This document shows, one piece after another, positions 8,570 to 16,065 of a DNA stretch of 52,610 nucleotides (position 1 is its first letter; each line of letters opens with the position of its first letter). The notes under the pieces are model-generated. The model did no database searches. It worked only from the letters and a program-made list of their open reading frames with translations, and was not told the DNA's origin. Source of the stretch: Deltaproteobacteria bacterium (GTDB taxonomy: Bacteria > Desulfobacterota > Desulfomonilia > UBA1062); NCBI GenBank assembly GCA_029547045.1, contig JAKPQL010000016.1, positions 1-52,610 on the forward strand, read 5' to 3'. A program made the position numbers and the translations under genes.

Positions 8570-9649
8570 TTACCTCGCTACCTTCGCCTTGAGGCGGTAT
8601 ACGTAGGCCAGTATCTCGGCCACTGCCTTGTAGAGCGACTCGGGGATGATTCCCCCGATGTCCACGGTCCTGAACAGGGCCTGGGCCAGGGGCTTGTTCT
8701 CCATCACCGGGACGCCCGACTTCCTGGCCACCTGCTTGATCCTCTCCGCCACCTCTCCCGCACCCTTGGCAACCACCGTGGGCGCGATCATCTTGCCGCG
8801 GTCGTACTGCAGGGCGACTGCCAGGTGGGTGGGGTTGGTGATGACCACGTCCGCCTTGGGCACTGCCCGCATCATCCTCCTCCTGGCCATGTGCATCTGG
8901 ATGGACCGGATGCGGCTCTTGATCATGGGGTTGCCCTCGGACTGCTTGAACTCGTCCTTGACCTCCTGCCTGGTCATCATGAGGTCCTCCCGGTACTGCC
9001 ACCGCTGGAAGGCATAGTCGGCCGCGGCGATGAGGACGAAGATCATCAGGATGTCCCAGAGGAGCCGGGTGGTGGAGCGATAGATCGTCAATACTATGAC
9101 GCTGACGTCAGTGCTCATGAGGGGCAGGAAATCCACGATCTCCCGCCGGATTGCCCGGTAGGAGACCCAGATGATGATGAGCATGATGATGATCGTTTTG
9201 ACGAGCTGTTCCAAGCCTTTTATGGACATGAACTTGTTCTTGAAACCCGTGAGCGGGTTGAGCTTGGAGAGCTTGGGCGTCATGGCCTCGGGACTCGCCT
9301 TGAACCCGACCTGCAGGATATTTGACGCAATTCCGATGATAAGGAAGAGCGCCAGCAGCGGCAGTACCAGCATACCGAGTTTCACCATGCCCTGCCTGAG
9401 GATGAAGACGGCACTCACCCCGGTCCCGTCCCACATGGATAGATCTGCCAGGTACGAGGCGACGACGGTTCCGAGCCGTTGCGCAACCGCCGGAATATAG
9501 AGATAGAATGCAATGATCATGGCGAGGAACAGCATGGCGGTGGAGACCTCCATGCTCTTGCAGACCTGCCCCTTTTCCCGGGCCTCGTCGATGCGTTTTT
9601 GGGTAGGGTCCTCTGTTCGCTCTTGACCGTTCTCGTTTTCCTTGGCCAT
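8570..9649 (-). CDS. flhB: Flagellar export switch protein FlhB
   Basis: About 359 residues. The start MAKENENGQ followed by ERTEDPTQKRIDEAREKGQ matches the family N-terminus. Four membrane helices follow, then a cytoplasmic domain with the self-cleaving NPTH motif (VVITNPTHLAVALQYD) that switches export from hook to filament substrates. An in-frame ATG at 9673 would add eight residues (MFFAYLVA); I prefer 9649 because family members begin there, although neither start has a strong Shine-Dalgarno. It is the first gene of the minus-strand flagellar block and is divergent from the XRE regulator gene. Confidence 0.95.
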   Translation of the reverse strand: MAKENENGQERTEDPTQKRIDEAREKGQVCKSMEVSTAMLFLAMIIAFYLYIPAVAQRLGTVVASYLADLSMWDGTGVSAVFILRQGMVKLGMLVLPLLALFLIIGIASNILQVGFKASPEAMTPKLSKLNPLTGFKNKFMSIKGLEQLVKTIIIMLIIIWVSYRAIRREIVDFLPLMSTDVSVIVLTIYRSTTRLLWDILMIFVLIAAADYAFQRWQYREDLMMTRQEVKDEFKQSEGNPMIKSRIRSIQMHMARRRMMRAVPKADVVITNPTHLAVALQYDRGKMIAPTVVAKGAGEVAERIKQVARKSGVPVMENKPLAQALFRTVDIGGIIPESLYKAVAEILAYVYRLKAKVAR

Positions 9650-9747
9650 GGCAACGAGGTATGCGAAAAACATACCAGACCGGGACCGCCGTCCCTGGAC
9701 ACAGGACCGACCACGGGGCGCTCCACGGCCTGGCCCTGTGGTTTCAT

Positions 9748-9785
9748 CTATACAGGACGCACATTTTGTGCAACATACTATACAG
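9748..9785. promoter_or_regulatory. Candidate operator between flhB and the XRE gene
   Basis: Two exact CTATACAG repeats (9748-9755 and 9778-9785) lie 30 bp apart, about three helical turns. Centred between them is a hairpin-type palindrome, GCACA-TTT-TGTGC (9759-9771). The whole element lies 50 nt before the GTG of the XRE regulator and about 100 nt from flhB. Such symmetry is typical of an autoregulatory operator, but no binding partner is shown. Confidence 0.35.
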
Positions 9786-9834
9786 ATGCGCGTTCCCTGA
9801 TCCCAGCAGACTGTGAAATGGAGGGATTCATTCG

Positions 9835-10266
9835 GTGATCACATTGAAAGAACTGCGGAAGTCCAAAGGACTCACCATGGGCAAGCTGGCGGAGCTCAGC
9901 GGGGTGTCGGCAAAGACCGTGTCCCAGTACGAGCAGGACCCTCCGGGCAGGCCGAGCAGGAAAGTGCTGGACAAGATCTCGGCCGCACTGAAGGTGAGCA
10001 CGGACGAGCTCATGGCATGCGTTTACCCTGCGCGCAGAGACCCCGGGGGACGGGGCGTCTCTGAGGCCGAGGGCACCATCATGCTGGAAGAGGAGCACGT
10101 GAACAGGGTCCTGCGGCTTGTCGACAAGGAGATCGAGGAACTCCGGTTCAGCCTCATGGACGGCGCTGAGCTTGCAGGGGAGTACCCGTCCCTCGCCCGG
10201 TGCATGGACATGATCAGCCGCGATATCGACCTGCTCATGGACATCAGGGACCGGTTCGGGGGATAG
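9835..10266 (+). CDS. XRE-family DNA-binding regulator
   Basis: A 143-residue protein. The first 60 residues form a Cro/C1-type helix-turn-helix (LKELRKSKGLTMGKLAELSGVSAKTVSQYE). The second half is charged and probably helical (EEHVNRVLRLVDKEIEELR), likely for oligomerisation. The start is GTG with GGAGGG about nine bases upstream. It sits 58 nt before ftsE on the same strand and may control the ftsEX-envC-ctpA unit or itself. The target is not known. Confidence 0.8.
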   Translation: MITLKELRKSKGLTMGKLAELSGVSAKTVSQYEQDPPGRPSRKVLDKISAALKVSTDELMACVYPARRDPGGRGVSEAEGTIMLEEEHVNRVLRLVDKEIEELRFSLMDGAELAGEYPSLARCMDMISRDIDLLMDIRDRFGG

Positions 10267-10324
10267 ACGCATCCACCATGCGAAACTCAGGACGTGGCGC
10301 GGTGGAGAAGGCCTGAAGCGCTCG

Positions 10325-10990
10325 ATGATCCGGTTCGAGAACGTCACCAAGATCTATCACGACACCGTCTATGCCGTCCGGGACATCACCCTGAGCATAG
10401 AAAAGGGCGACCTGTGCTTCATCGTGGGTCCCTCGGGGGCGGGAAAGACCACGCTGCTGAAGCTCATGTTCGGCATGGAGCGTCCGTCCCGTGGCACCGT
10501 GTCGCTGTTCGACCGCAGGACCGACGGGCTCGACGCATCCAGCATCCAGGCCATCAGGCGGCATACCGGATTCGTGTTCCAGGATTACCGGCTCATCGAC
10601 GACTGGACGGTGTACAACAACGCCGCCATCATGCTTGAGATCCTCGGGAAACCCGCCGTCTACATCCGGGGCCGAGTCTGGCGCATGCTCAAGTGGGTGG
10701 GACTCCAGCACAAGGTGTACGAGAGGGCCAGGAACCTCTCGGGAGGGGAGCGGCAACGTCTCGCCCTGGTGCGGGCCATCATCCACGACCCGGACATCCT
10801 CATCGCCGACGAGCCGGTGGGCAGCCTGGACGAGCCCATGGCCAGGTACATGATGAACATGTTCCTCAAGCTCAACAGGAAGGGAACCACCATCGTCATC
10901 GCGAGCCACCGGCAGGACACCCTCATGGAGTATGCGAAGGTGTTCCGCATGGAACACGGCTGCCTCGTTGAGCCCGGGTCCGATGCATGA
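10325..10990 (+). CDS. ftsE: Cell-division ABC ATPase FtsE
   Basis: A 221-residue ABC ATPase with Walker A GPSGAGKT (35-42), Q-loop (FVFQDYRLI), signature LSGGERQR (138-145), Walker B ILIADEP (about 158-164) and H-loop ASHRQD. The opening MIRFENVTKIY and the adjacent ftsX identify FtsE. FtsEX transmits ATP hydrolysis across the membrane to control septal peptidoglycan hydrolysis. Its stop overlaps the ftsX start (ATGA). GGAGAAGG precedes the ATG. Confidence 0.93.
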   Translation: MIRFENVTKIYHDTVYAVRDITLSIEKGDLCFIVGPSGAGKTTLLKLMFGMERPSRGTVSLFDRRTDGLDASSIQAIRRHTGFVFQDYRLIDDWTVYNNAAIMLEILGKPAVYIRGRVWRMLKWVGLQHKVYERARNLSGGERQRLALVRAIIHDPDILIADEPVGSLDEPMARYMMNMFLKLNRKGTTIVIASHRQDTLMEYAKVFRMEHGCLVEPGSDA

Positions 10991-11856
10991 TCAGGCTCTT
11001 CTACATCTTCAAGCTCATCGCGAGAGGCCTGCGGCTGCGGCCGGCGGGGAGCGCGCTGACGCTCGTGGCCTGCTGGTTCGCCATGAGCCAGCTCTCCCTG
11101 GCCTTCACCGTGGTGGACATTGCCGACCGTCTCAGCACCATGCCCGCCACCTCGGGGTCCATGGTGGCATACGTGAAGGAGGGCACCCCCCGCGAGAATG
11201 TCGCTGCACTGGGGAACACCCTCCGGTCCCGGCCCGAGGTGGCCAGGGCGCTGTTCATCCCCCGGGACAAGGGGCTCGAGAAGATGCGGAAGTGGCTCGG
11301 GGCGTCGAACCCGCTCGTGGAGGACGTTGATCCGGCGATCCTGCCCGATGCCTTCGAGATCACCCTGAACAGGGAGCACGCCCACGACGCCCCTCGCCTC
11401 GCCCGTGAGATCGCCGGGATCGACGGCGTGAGCGATGTACGGTACCGCACGGGCCTCATCGGGTCCATTGCCGGGTCCTTCACCCGGATCGTCATCGGCG
11501 CCTGCGCCTTCGGCGCGGTGGTGGTGATCTGCCTTATGCTGGTGATCTACCTGTCCATCCGGGTAGGCATCGTTTCCCGGAAGCAGGAGATCGAGGTCAT
11601 GAAGATGCTCGGCGCCACGGTGGCGTTCAGGTACTCCCCGTATCTGATCGAGGCCGCCGCGTACGGCCTTGCGGGCTCGGCGGCCGCGCTGTTCACGACC
11701 TCGGCGGCACTGGGGCATCTGTCCGGATATTCCGCGGCACTTCAGACGGTGATCCGCCCCATCGGCCTGAACCACGCGGCATCGGTGGTGTTCTTCTCCT
11801 GCTTCTGCAGCATGGCGGGCGCACTGCTCGCCGTCAGGAAGAGCATCGATGTCTAG
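10987..11856 (+). CDS. ftsX: Cell-division membrane protein FtsX
   Basis: A 289-residue FtsX-type permease. There is one membrane helix near the N-terminus (about 17-40), a periplasmic domain of about 120 residues that would bind the EnvC-like partner, and three C-terminal helices. The conserved cytoplasmic segment SRKQEIEVMKMLGAT between the helices is the FtsX hallmark. It overlaps ftsE by 4 nt and the envC-like gene by 8 nt, so the three are translated as one unit. Confidence 0.93.
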   Translation: MIRLFYIFKLIARGLRLRPAGSALTLVACWFAMSQLSLAFTVVDIADRLSTMPATSGSMVAYVKEGTPRENVAALGNTLRSRPEVARALFIPRDKGLEKMRKWLGASNPLVEDVDPAILPDAFEITLNREHAHDAPRLAREIAGIDGVSDVRYRTGLIGSIAGSFTRIVIGACAFGAVVVICLMLVIYLSIRVGIVSRKQEIEVMKMLGATVAFRYSPYLIEAAAYGLAGSAAALFTTSAALGHLSGYSAALQTVIRPIGLNHAASVVFFSCFCSMAGALLAVRKSIDV

Positions 11857-12922
11857 GGCGCTCCTCTTCCTGGTGCTGGCCTTCTTCCTGTGCCTGTCGC
11901 TGACGGCATGGGCGAAGGACGAATCCCGGAAGATCCAGGAACTCGGCCGGAAGGTCAAGGCCATCGACGAGAAACACCAGGCAGAACAGCAGCGCATCAG
12001 GGACATCGACAGGACCATCTCGCTCACCCAGGGCGAGATCTCGTCGGCGAGGGAAAAGGGCAGGACCATCAACGAGAAGATCATCGCCCAGAAGATCCAG
12101 ATCGGCCGGTACGAGAAGGCCCTCATGCAGTCGCAGGGAGCGCTGCGGCAGAAGTGGCTTGCCCTGTACAAGGGCGCCTACCTGGACATGGTGGATGTAC
12201 TCTCCACGCACACCGAGTACTCGGGATACATCGACGCCATCATTGCGAAGAACAAGGAGGAACTCGCCGAATACGCCCAGGCGAAGGAACGGCTGGTGGC
12301 GGCCAAGAATCGTCTCGACGAGGCATCCCGGGCACAGAGGGAGAACCTGCAGGAGCTGCAGGACAAGGTGACGGTGCTCAACAAGGAGCACGAGAAGAAG
12401 GCCGTGCTCCTCGCATCGCTCCGCAAGGAGAAACGGACCTATGAGGGACAGATCCAGAGCCTCCTCAAACAGCTCCAGGCCAGCAGGGCGAAGTCGCCCA
12501 GCCGGGGCATGGACAAGAGGATGGGTGACCTGCCCTGGCCGGTGAAGGGGACCATTGTCCGCGGGTTCGGCATTTCCACCCAGGACGGGTATGCGCAGAT
12601 CTCCAACGGCGTTGACATCGAGGCGGCCGAGGGCTCGCCCGTGAAGACCATACATGCGGGTACGGTGGCATACTACAACTACGTACCGAAGTTCGGCAAC
12701 ACCATGATCATAGACCACGGCGGCGGTCTTTTCTCCGTGTACGGGCATCTCCAGAAGGCCCTGAAGGCTTCCGGCGACCCCGTGGATGCCCGGGAGGACG
12801 TGGCCCTGGTGGGACAGAGCGGGGACGTGGATAGGCCGATACTGCATTTCGAAATCCGGCACAAGGACAAGCCGCAGGATCCGGTGAGATGGCTCTCCCG
12901 GATGAACCGCCAGAACCCCTGA
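11849..12922 (+). CDS. envC: EnvC-like murein hydrolase activator (degenerate M23/LytM domain)
   Basis: A 357-residue secreted protein with a signal peptide (MSRALLFLVLAFFLCLSLTAWA), a long coiled coil (about 25-215) and a C-terminal LytM/M23 domain. Two zinc-ligand positions are lost: the usual HxGxD motif reads SNGVD, and the usual HxH reads ILH in RPILHFEIR. This degeneracy is known from EnvC and NlpD, which activate amidases instead of cutting peptidoglycan. Overlap with ftsX supports an FtsEX-EnvC complex. Whether an AmiA/B/C target exists cannot be judged from the window. Confidence 0.88.
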   Translation: MSRALLFLVLAFFLCLSLTAWAKDESRKIQELGRKVKAIDEKHQAEQQRIRDIDRTISLTQGEISSAREKGRTINEKIIAQKIQIGRYEKALMQSQGALRQKWLALYKGAYLDMVDVLSTHTEYSGYIDAIIAKNKEELAEYAQAKERLVAAKNRLDEASRAQRENLQELQDKVTVLNKEHEKKAVLLASLRKEKRTYEGQIQSLLKQLQASRAKSPSRGMDKRMGDLPWPVKGTIVRGFGISTQDGYAQISNGVDIEAAEGSPVKTIHAGTVAYYNYVPKFGNTMIIDHGGGLFSVYGHLQKALKASGDPVDAREDVALVGQSGDVDRPILHFEIRHKDKPQDPVRWLSRMNRQNP

Positions 12923-12946
12923 CGGGCCCGTCCCCCGTGTGATGCC

Positions 12947-12972
12947 GCATGCAGGATATTTATCCCTCATGC
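12947..12972. promoter_or_regulatory. Imperfect 26-bp palindrome upstream of ctpA
   Basis: GCATGCAGGATA and its near-complement TATCCCTCATGC are separated by TT; 10 of 12 positions pair, with a perfect GGATA/TATCC core. It lies in the 112-nt gap between the envC-like gene and ctpA, and TATAGG at 12982-12987 follows it. It could be an operator or an mRNA hairpin. There is no U-tract, so a terminator is unlikely. Confidence 0.3.
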
Positions 12973-13034
12973 GCGATATGCTATAGGACGATGCAGTACA
13001 AAGAAGCACAGCATCTCTTCAAGAAAGGGTGTGT

Positions 13035-14324
13035 ATGAGAAACATGAAGACGATACTGCCCGGCATCCTGGTGGCGGTGTTCATGGGCCTGCTGTTCCTT
13101 CAGCATACGGATGCCCTCAACGCCGAAACCTCTTCCATCTTCCCCGAACTCCAGAAGTTCACCGACTGCCTCGACCTCATCGAGAAGTACTACGTGGACG
13201 AGGTGCAGCCCTCATCCCTCATCGAGGGCGCCATCAAGGGCATGACCTCGACACTGGACCCCCACTCCGCCTACCTCTCCAAGGAAGACTACAAGGAGAT
13301 GCAGATCAGCACCTCCGGATCCTTCGGCGGGCTCGGCATCGAACTCGGACTCCGCGACGGGCAGCTCACCGTCATCACCCCCATCGAGGGCACGCCGGCC
13401 TTCAAGGCAGGCATTCTCCCGGGGGACAGGATCCTCAAGATCGACTCCACCCCCACCCTGGACATGACCCTGGAAGAGGCGGTGAAGCTCCTCAGGGGGC
13501 CCAAGGGCACCAAGGTGACGCTCACCCTGGGCCGTGAGAACGCGGAGAAACCCATAGAGGTGACCATCACCAGGGCGATCATCCACATCCAGAGCGTCAT
13601 CTCCCAGACGCTCGAGCCCGGATACGGCTACATCAAGATCAGAAACTTCCAGGTGGACACCTCCGAGGCGGTGAGGAAGGTCATGCAGGGCATGCTGAAA
13701 TCCGGGCCCCTCAGGGGGCTGGTCCTCGACCTCAGATACAATCCCGGCGGGCTGCTCGACCAGGCCATCGCGGTGAGCGACCTGTTCCTGAGCGAGGGGA
13801 AGATCGTCTACACCGACGGCCGCAAAGCCGAGGACAGGGTGGAGTACACGGCCCGGAAGGAAGGCTCCTTCGACGGCTTCCCCATCGTGGTCCTCATCAA
13901 CGGCGGTACGGCCAGCGCCGCGGAGATCGTCTCAGGAGCCCTCCAGGACAACAACCGCGCCGTCATCGTGGGCGTGAGGAGCTTCGGCAAGGCATCGGTG
14001 CAGACCATCCGCCCCCTGAGCGACGGGTCCGCCCTGAAGCTCACCATTGCACGGTACTACACCCCCTCGGGCAGGTCCATCCAGGCAAAGGGCATCGAAC
14101 CCGACGTGCTGGTGGAGCAGCAGGTCACATCCCAGGATGGGGCCCAGCAGTTCATCCGGGAGAAGGACCTCAAGTCCCACCTGAGTCCGAAGCGCGAAGA
14201 GCCTGCGGACCCGGGCGAGGCGACGAGCGGCCCGGTGAATCTGGAAAGGGATTACCAGCTCAAGTACGGACTTGACCTGCTCAAGACCTGGGAGGTGTTC
14301 CACAGGGTGAAAAAGGCTGCATGA
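13035..14324 (+). CDS. ctpA: Carboxy-terminal processing protease (S41, CtpA/Prc type)
   Basis: A 429-residue protease with an N-terminal signal/anchor, the cap region (SSLIEGAIKGMTSTLDPHSAYL), a PDZ domain (about 85-170) and the S41 catalytic domain. The nucleophile is Ser294 in GTASAAE and the general base Lys319 in FGKASVQ, the usual 25-residue spacing. These enzymes trim periplasmic proteins and often control peptidoglycan hydrolases. I start at the ATG (MRNMKTIL) because AAAGGG lies 6-11 nt upstream; an in-frame GTG sits two codons earlier. The stop overlaps the next gene (ATGA). Confidence 0.94.
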   Translation: MRNMKTILPGILVAVFMGLLFLQHTDALNAETSSIFPELQKFTDCLDLIEKYYVDEVQPSSLIEGAIKGMTSTLDPHSAYLSKEDYKEMQISTSGSFGGLGIELGLRDGQLTVITPIEGTPAFKAGILPGDRILKIDSTPTLDMTLEEAVKLLRGPKGTKVTLTLGRENAEKPIEVTITRAIIHIQSVISQTLEPGYGYIKIRNFQVDTSEAVRKVMQGMLKSGPLRGLVLDLRYNPGGLLDQAIAVSDLFLSEGKIVYTDGRKAEDRVEYTARKEGSFDGFPIVVLINGGTASAAEIVSGALQDNNRAVIVGVRSFGKASVQTIRPLSDGSALKLTIARYYTPSGRSIQAKGIEPDVLVEQQVTSQDGAQQFIREKDLKSHLSPKREEPADPGEATSGPVNLERDYQLKYGLDLLKTWEVFHRVKKAA

Positions 14325-15418
14325 AGAGACCCCGGAAGAGGAAGACACCCCGGAAGAAGGTCATCGTCGCCGTCGCCGGCTCCCTGATCGTCCTGGCCCT
14401 CGTGGTGTCGGGCATCCTCCTGTACACCTCCAGGCCCTCCGGGCCCCCGGAGAGGCCAACCCGCCCCGAAACTCCGGCCGCTGCCGGACCGGTGATCGTC
14501 GGAGAGGAGCTCCTCATCAAGGGATGCCTGTTCGACCTCGGGGTACCCAGGGACCGTGTCCGCTTCGACGGCCGCACCGTGCACGTCTCGCCGGATAAGA
14601 CGCCGCCTGCGGAAAAGATCCGGAGGGCCTTTGCGGAACTGGGCAGGGAAGAGGGCGTCAGGGTGGCCGTGCAGGGACCCACCCGCATCTCGCTCACCAT
14701 GGACGGCCACGACTGGGACATCTTCTTCGAGGCTGCCGCACCGGTGAAGACCCGGGCCAGGATCGCCGTCATCGTGGACGACATGGGACAGGACATGGCG
14801 GTGGCGCGCAGGCTCGCGGCCATCCGGGCCGACCTCACCTTCGCCGTGATGCCCCACGAGCCCCACACCGCGGACGTCGCCCGCTACCTCCAGCGCCAGG
14901 GCAGGGAGGTCCTGCTCCACCAGCCCATGGAGGGAAGCGGCAAGAATCCCGGCCCGGCGGCCATCTACGGGTCCACCGATCCCCTGGAGGCGGCCGCCAT
15001 CCTGGAGGAGTCGCTGGAGCTGGTACCGCAGGCCAAGGGGGTGAACAACCACATGGGCTCGGTGGTCACCCGGGACAGGCAGATCATGGAGGCGCTGTTC
15101 ACGGTCCTGAAGGACAGGGGGCTCTTCTTCATCGACAGCCTCACCACAGGCTCTTCGGTGTGCCGCGAAACCGCACAGGCCGTAGACCTGCCCTTCGGGG
15201 CGCGCGACGTCTTCCTCGACAACGAGCCCTCGGCGGGCTACATCTCCGGCCAGATCGAGGACCTCGTCACGGTGGCGCTGCGCCGCGGGTGGGCCATCGG
15301 CATCTGCCACCCCCACGAGGCCACCGTGGAGACACTGTCCCGCGAGATCCCGCGGCTCGCGGCCAGGGGCATCGAGGTGGTGAGGGTATCCACCCTGGTG
15401 GACATGCCCGACCAGTAG
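14321..15418 (+). CDS. Divergent polysaccharide deacetylase (YibQ/DUF610 family)
   Basis: A 365-residue protein with an N-terminal membrane anchor (about 14-35), a Pro-rich linker, a small alpha/beta domain and a divergent polysaccharide-deacetylase barrel. The barrel carries IAVIVDDMGQD, FAVMPHEPHT, EVLLHQPMEG, GVNNHMGSVVT and WAIGICHPHEAT, the conserved blocks of the family. The family (YibQ in E. coli, encoded beside envC) is periplasmic and of uncertain substrate. Here it again follows envC-like and ctpA genes, by ATGA overlap, which supports a shared peptidoglycan role. Confidence 0.9.
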   Translation: MKRPRKRKTPRKKVIVAVAGSLIVLALVVSGILLYTSRPSGPPERPTRPETPAAAGPVIVGEELLIKGCLFDLGVPRDRVRFDGRTVHVSPDKTPPAEKIRRAFAELGREEGVRVAVQGPTRISLTMDGHDWDIFFEAAAPVKTRARIAVIVDDMGQDMAVARRLAAIRADLTFAVMPHEPHTADVARYLQRQGREVLLHQPMEGSGKNPGPAAIYGSTDPLEAAAILEESLELVPQAKGVNNHMGSVVTRDRQIMEALFTVLKDRGLFFIDSLTTGSSVCRETAQAVDLPFGARDVFLDNEPSAGYISGQIEDLVTVALRRGWAIGICHPHEATVETLSREIPRLAARGIEVVRVSTLVDMPDQ

Positions 15419-15489
15419 CCTCTCCCCGTCGCCGGCGTGACCGTGCACGCACCCATGCCGGAACCCTCTTTCTTCTGGTCCTGCCTCGA

Positions 15490-15519
15490 TTGACTCAGGA
15501 GCGCCCTTTGGGATATACA
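15490..15519 (+). promoter_or_regulatory. Sigma-70-type promoter for the NusG paralogue-hflX unit
   Basis: TTGACT (15490-15495) and TATACA (15514-15519) are separated by 18 nt. Transcription would start near 15526, about 20 nt before the NusG-paralogue start. It is the only good promoter match in the 127-nt gap after the yibQ-like gene. Confidence 0.6.
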
Positions 15520-15545
15520 CAGTCACACATGAAGGGCTCGAGACG

Positions 15546-16046
15546 ATGAAACAGTGGTTTGTGATCCAGACGAACCCCAAGGAAGAGCACCTGGCCACCC
15601 TCGTGCTGGGCCAGAACGGCATCACCATCTACCAGCCGTTCATGGAGAAGTACGTGTTCCATGCCAGGAAGAAGACCCTGAAGCGGTACCCGCTGTTCCC
15701 CAGCTACCTGTTCGTCCACATCACGCCCAGCGAGGAGGAGTTCCACAAGATCCGGTGGTGCCGGGGGGTCCGCAGGATCCTCATCGACAACTACCAGCCC
15801 ATCCCCATCGAGGACTCCTTCATCTCCTCCCTGCAGACGCTCCAGGATCAGGAGAGCGGGGTCATCAAGAAACCCGTGGACTACATGCCCGGGGACACGG
15901 TGAGGATCAGGTCGGGTCCCCTGAAGGACCTCGTGGGGATCTTCGAGGCCTGGGGATCCGACGAAGGCAGGGTGAAGATCCTCATCCAGATGGTGAACAA
16001 CCGCGCCAAGGTGGTCATGCACTCCTCGCTCATCGAAAAGGCCTGA
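15546..16046 (+). CDS. NusG-family transcription factor (RfaH/NusG paralogue)
   Basis: A 166-residue protein of NusG architecture: an NGN domain (MKQWFVIQTNPKEEHLA to about 105) and a C-terminal KOW domain (PGDTVRIRSGPLKDLVGIFE). The NGN hydrophobic core FPSYLFVHI is present. The surroundings are not those of housekeeping nusG (no secE, rplK or rplA), so this is a specialised paralogue of the RfaH/LoaP kind that would help polymerase through selected long operons. The targets are unknown. hflX begins 16 nt after its stop. Confidence 0.85.
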   Translation: MKQWFVIQTNPKEEHLATLVLGQNGITIYQPFMEKYVFHARKKTLKRYPLFPSYLFVHITPSEEEFHKIRWCRGVRRILIDNYQPIPIEDSFISSLQTLQDQESGVIKKPVDYMPGDTVRIRSGPLKDLVGIFEAWGSDEGRVKILIQMVNNRAKVVMHSSLIEKA

Positions 16047-16051
16047 TCGGC

Positions 16052-16065
16052 GGAGGGGGCCCATT
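16052..16065 (+). promoter_or_regulatory. Shine-Dalgarno and near-cognate ATT start of hflX
   Basis: GGAGG at 16052-16056 is followed after six bases by ATT (16063-16065) and then AAA AAA ATC. The spacing is optimal. AUU is the start codon of infC in E. coli, where IF3 discriminates against it. Here it is inferred from the absence of any better start and from N-terminal family similarity. Confidence 0.6.

Noticed and set aside
6742..8592. A 616-codon plus-strand frame opposite flhA
   Set aside because: Its composition (Asp, His, Gly, Glu) is that of an antisense shadow, while the minus strand encodes a complete FlhA.
14252..15628. A 458-codon minus-strand frame opposite the yibQ-like gene
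   Set aside because: It spans three plus-strand genes and intergenic DNA and has antisense composition.
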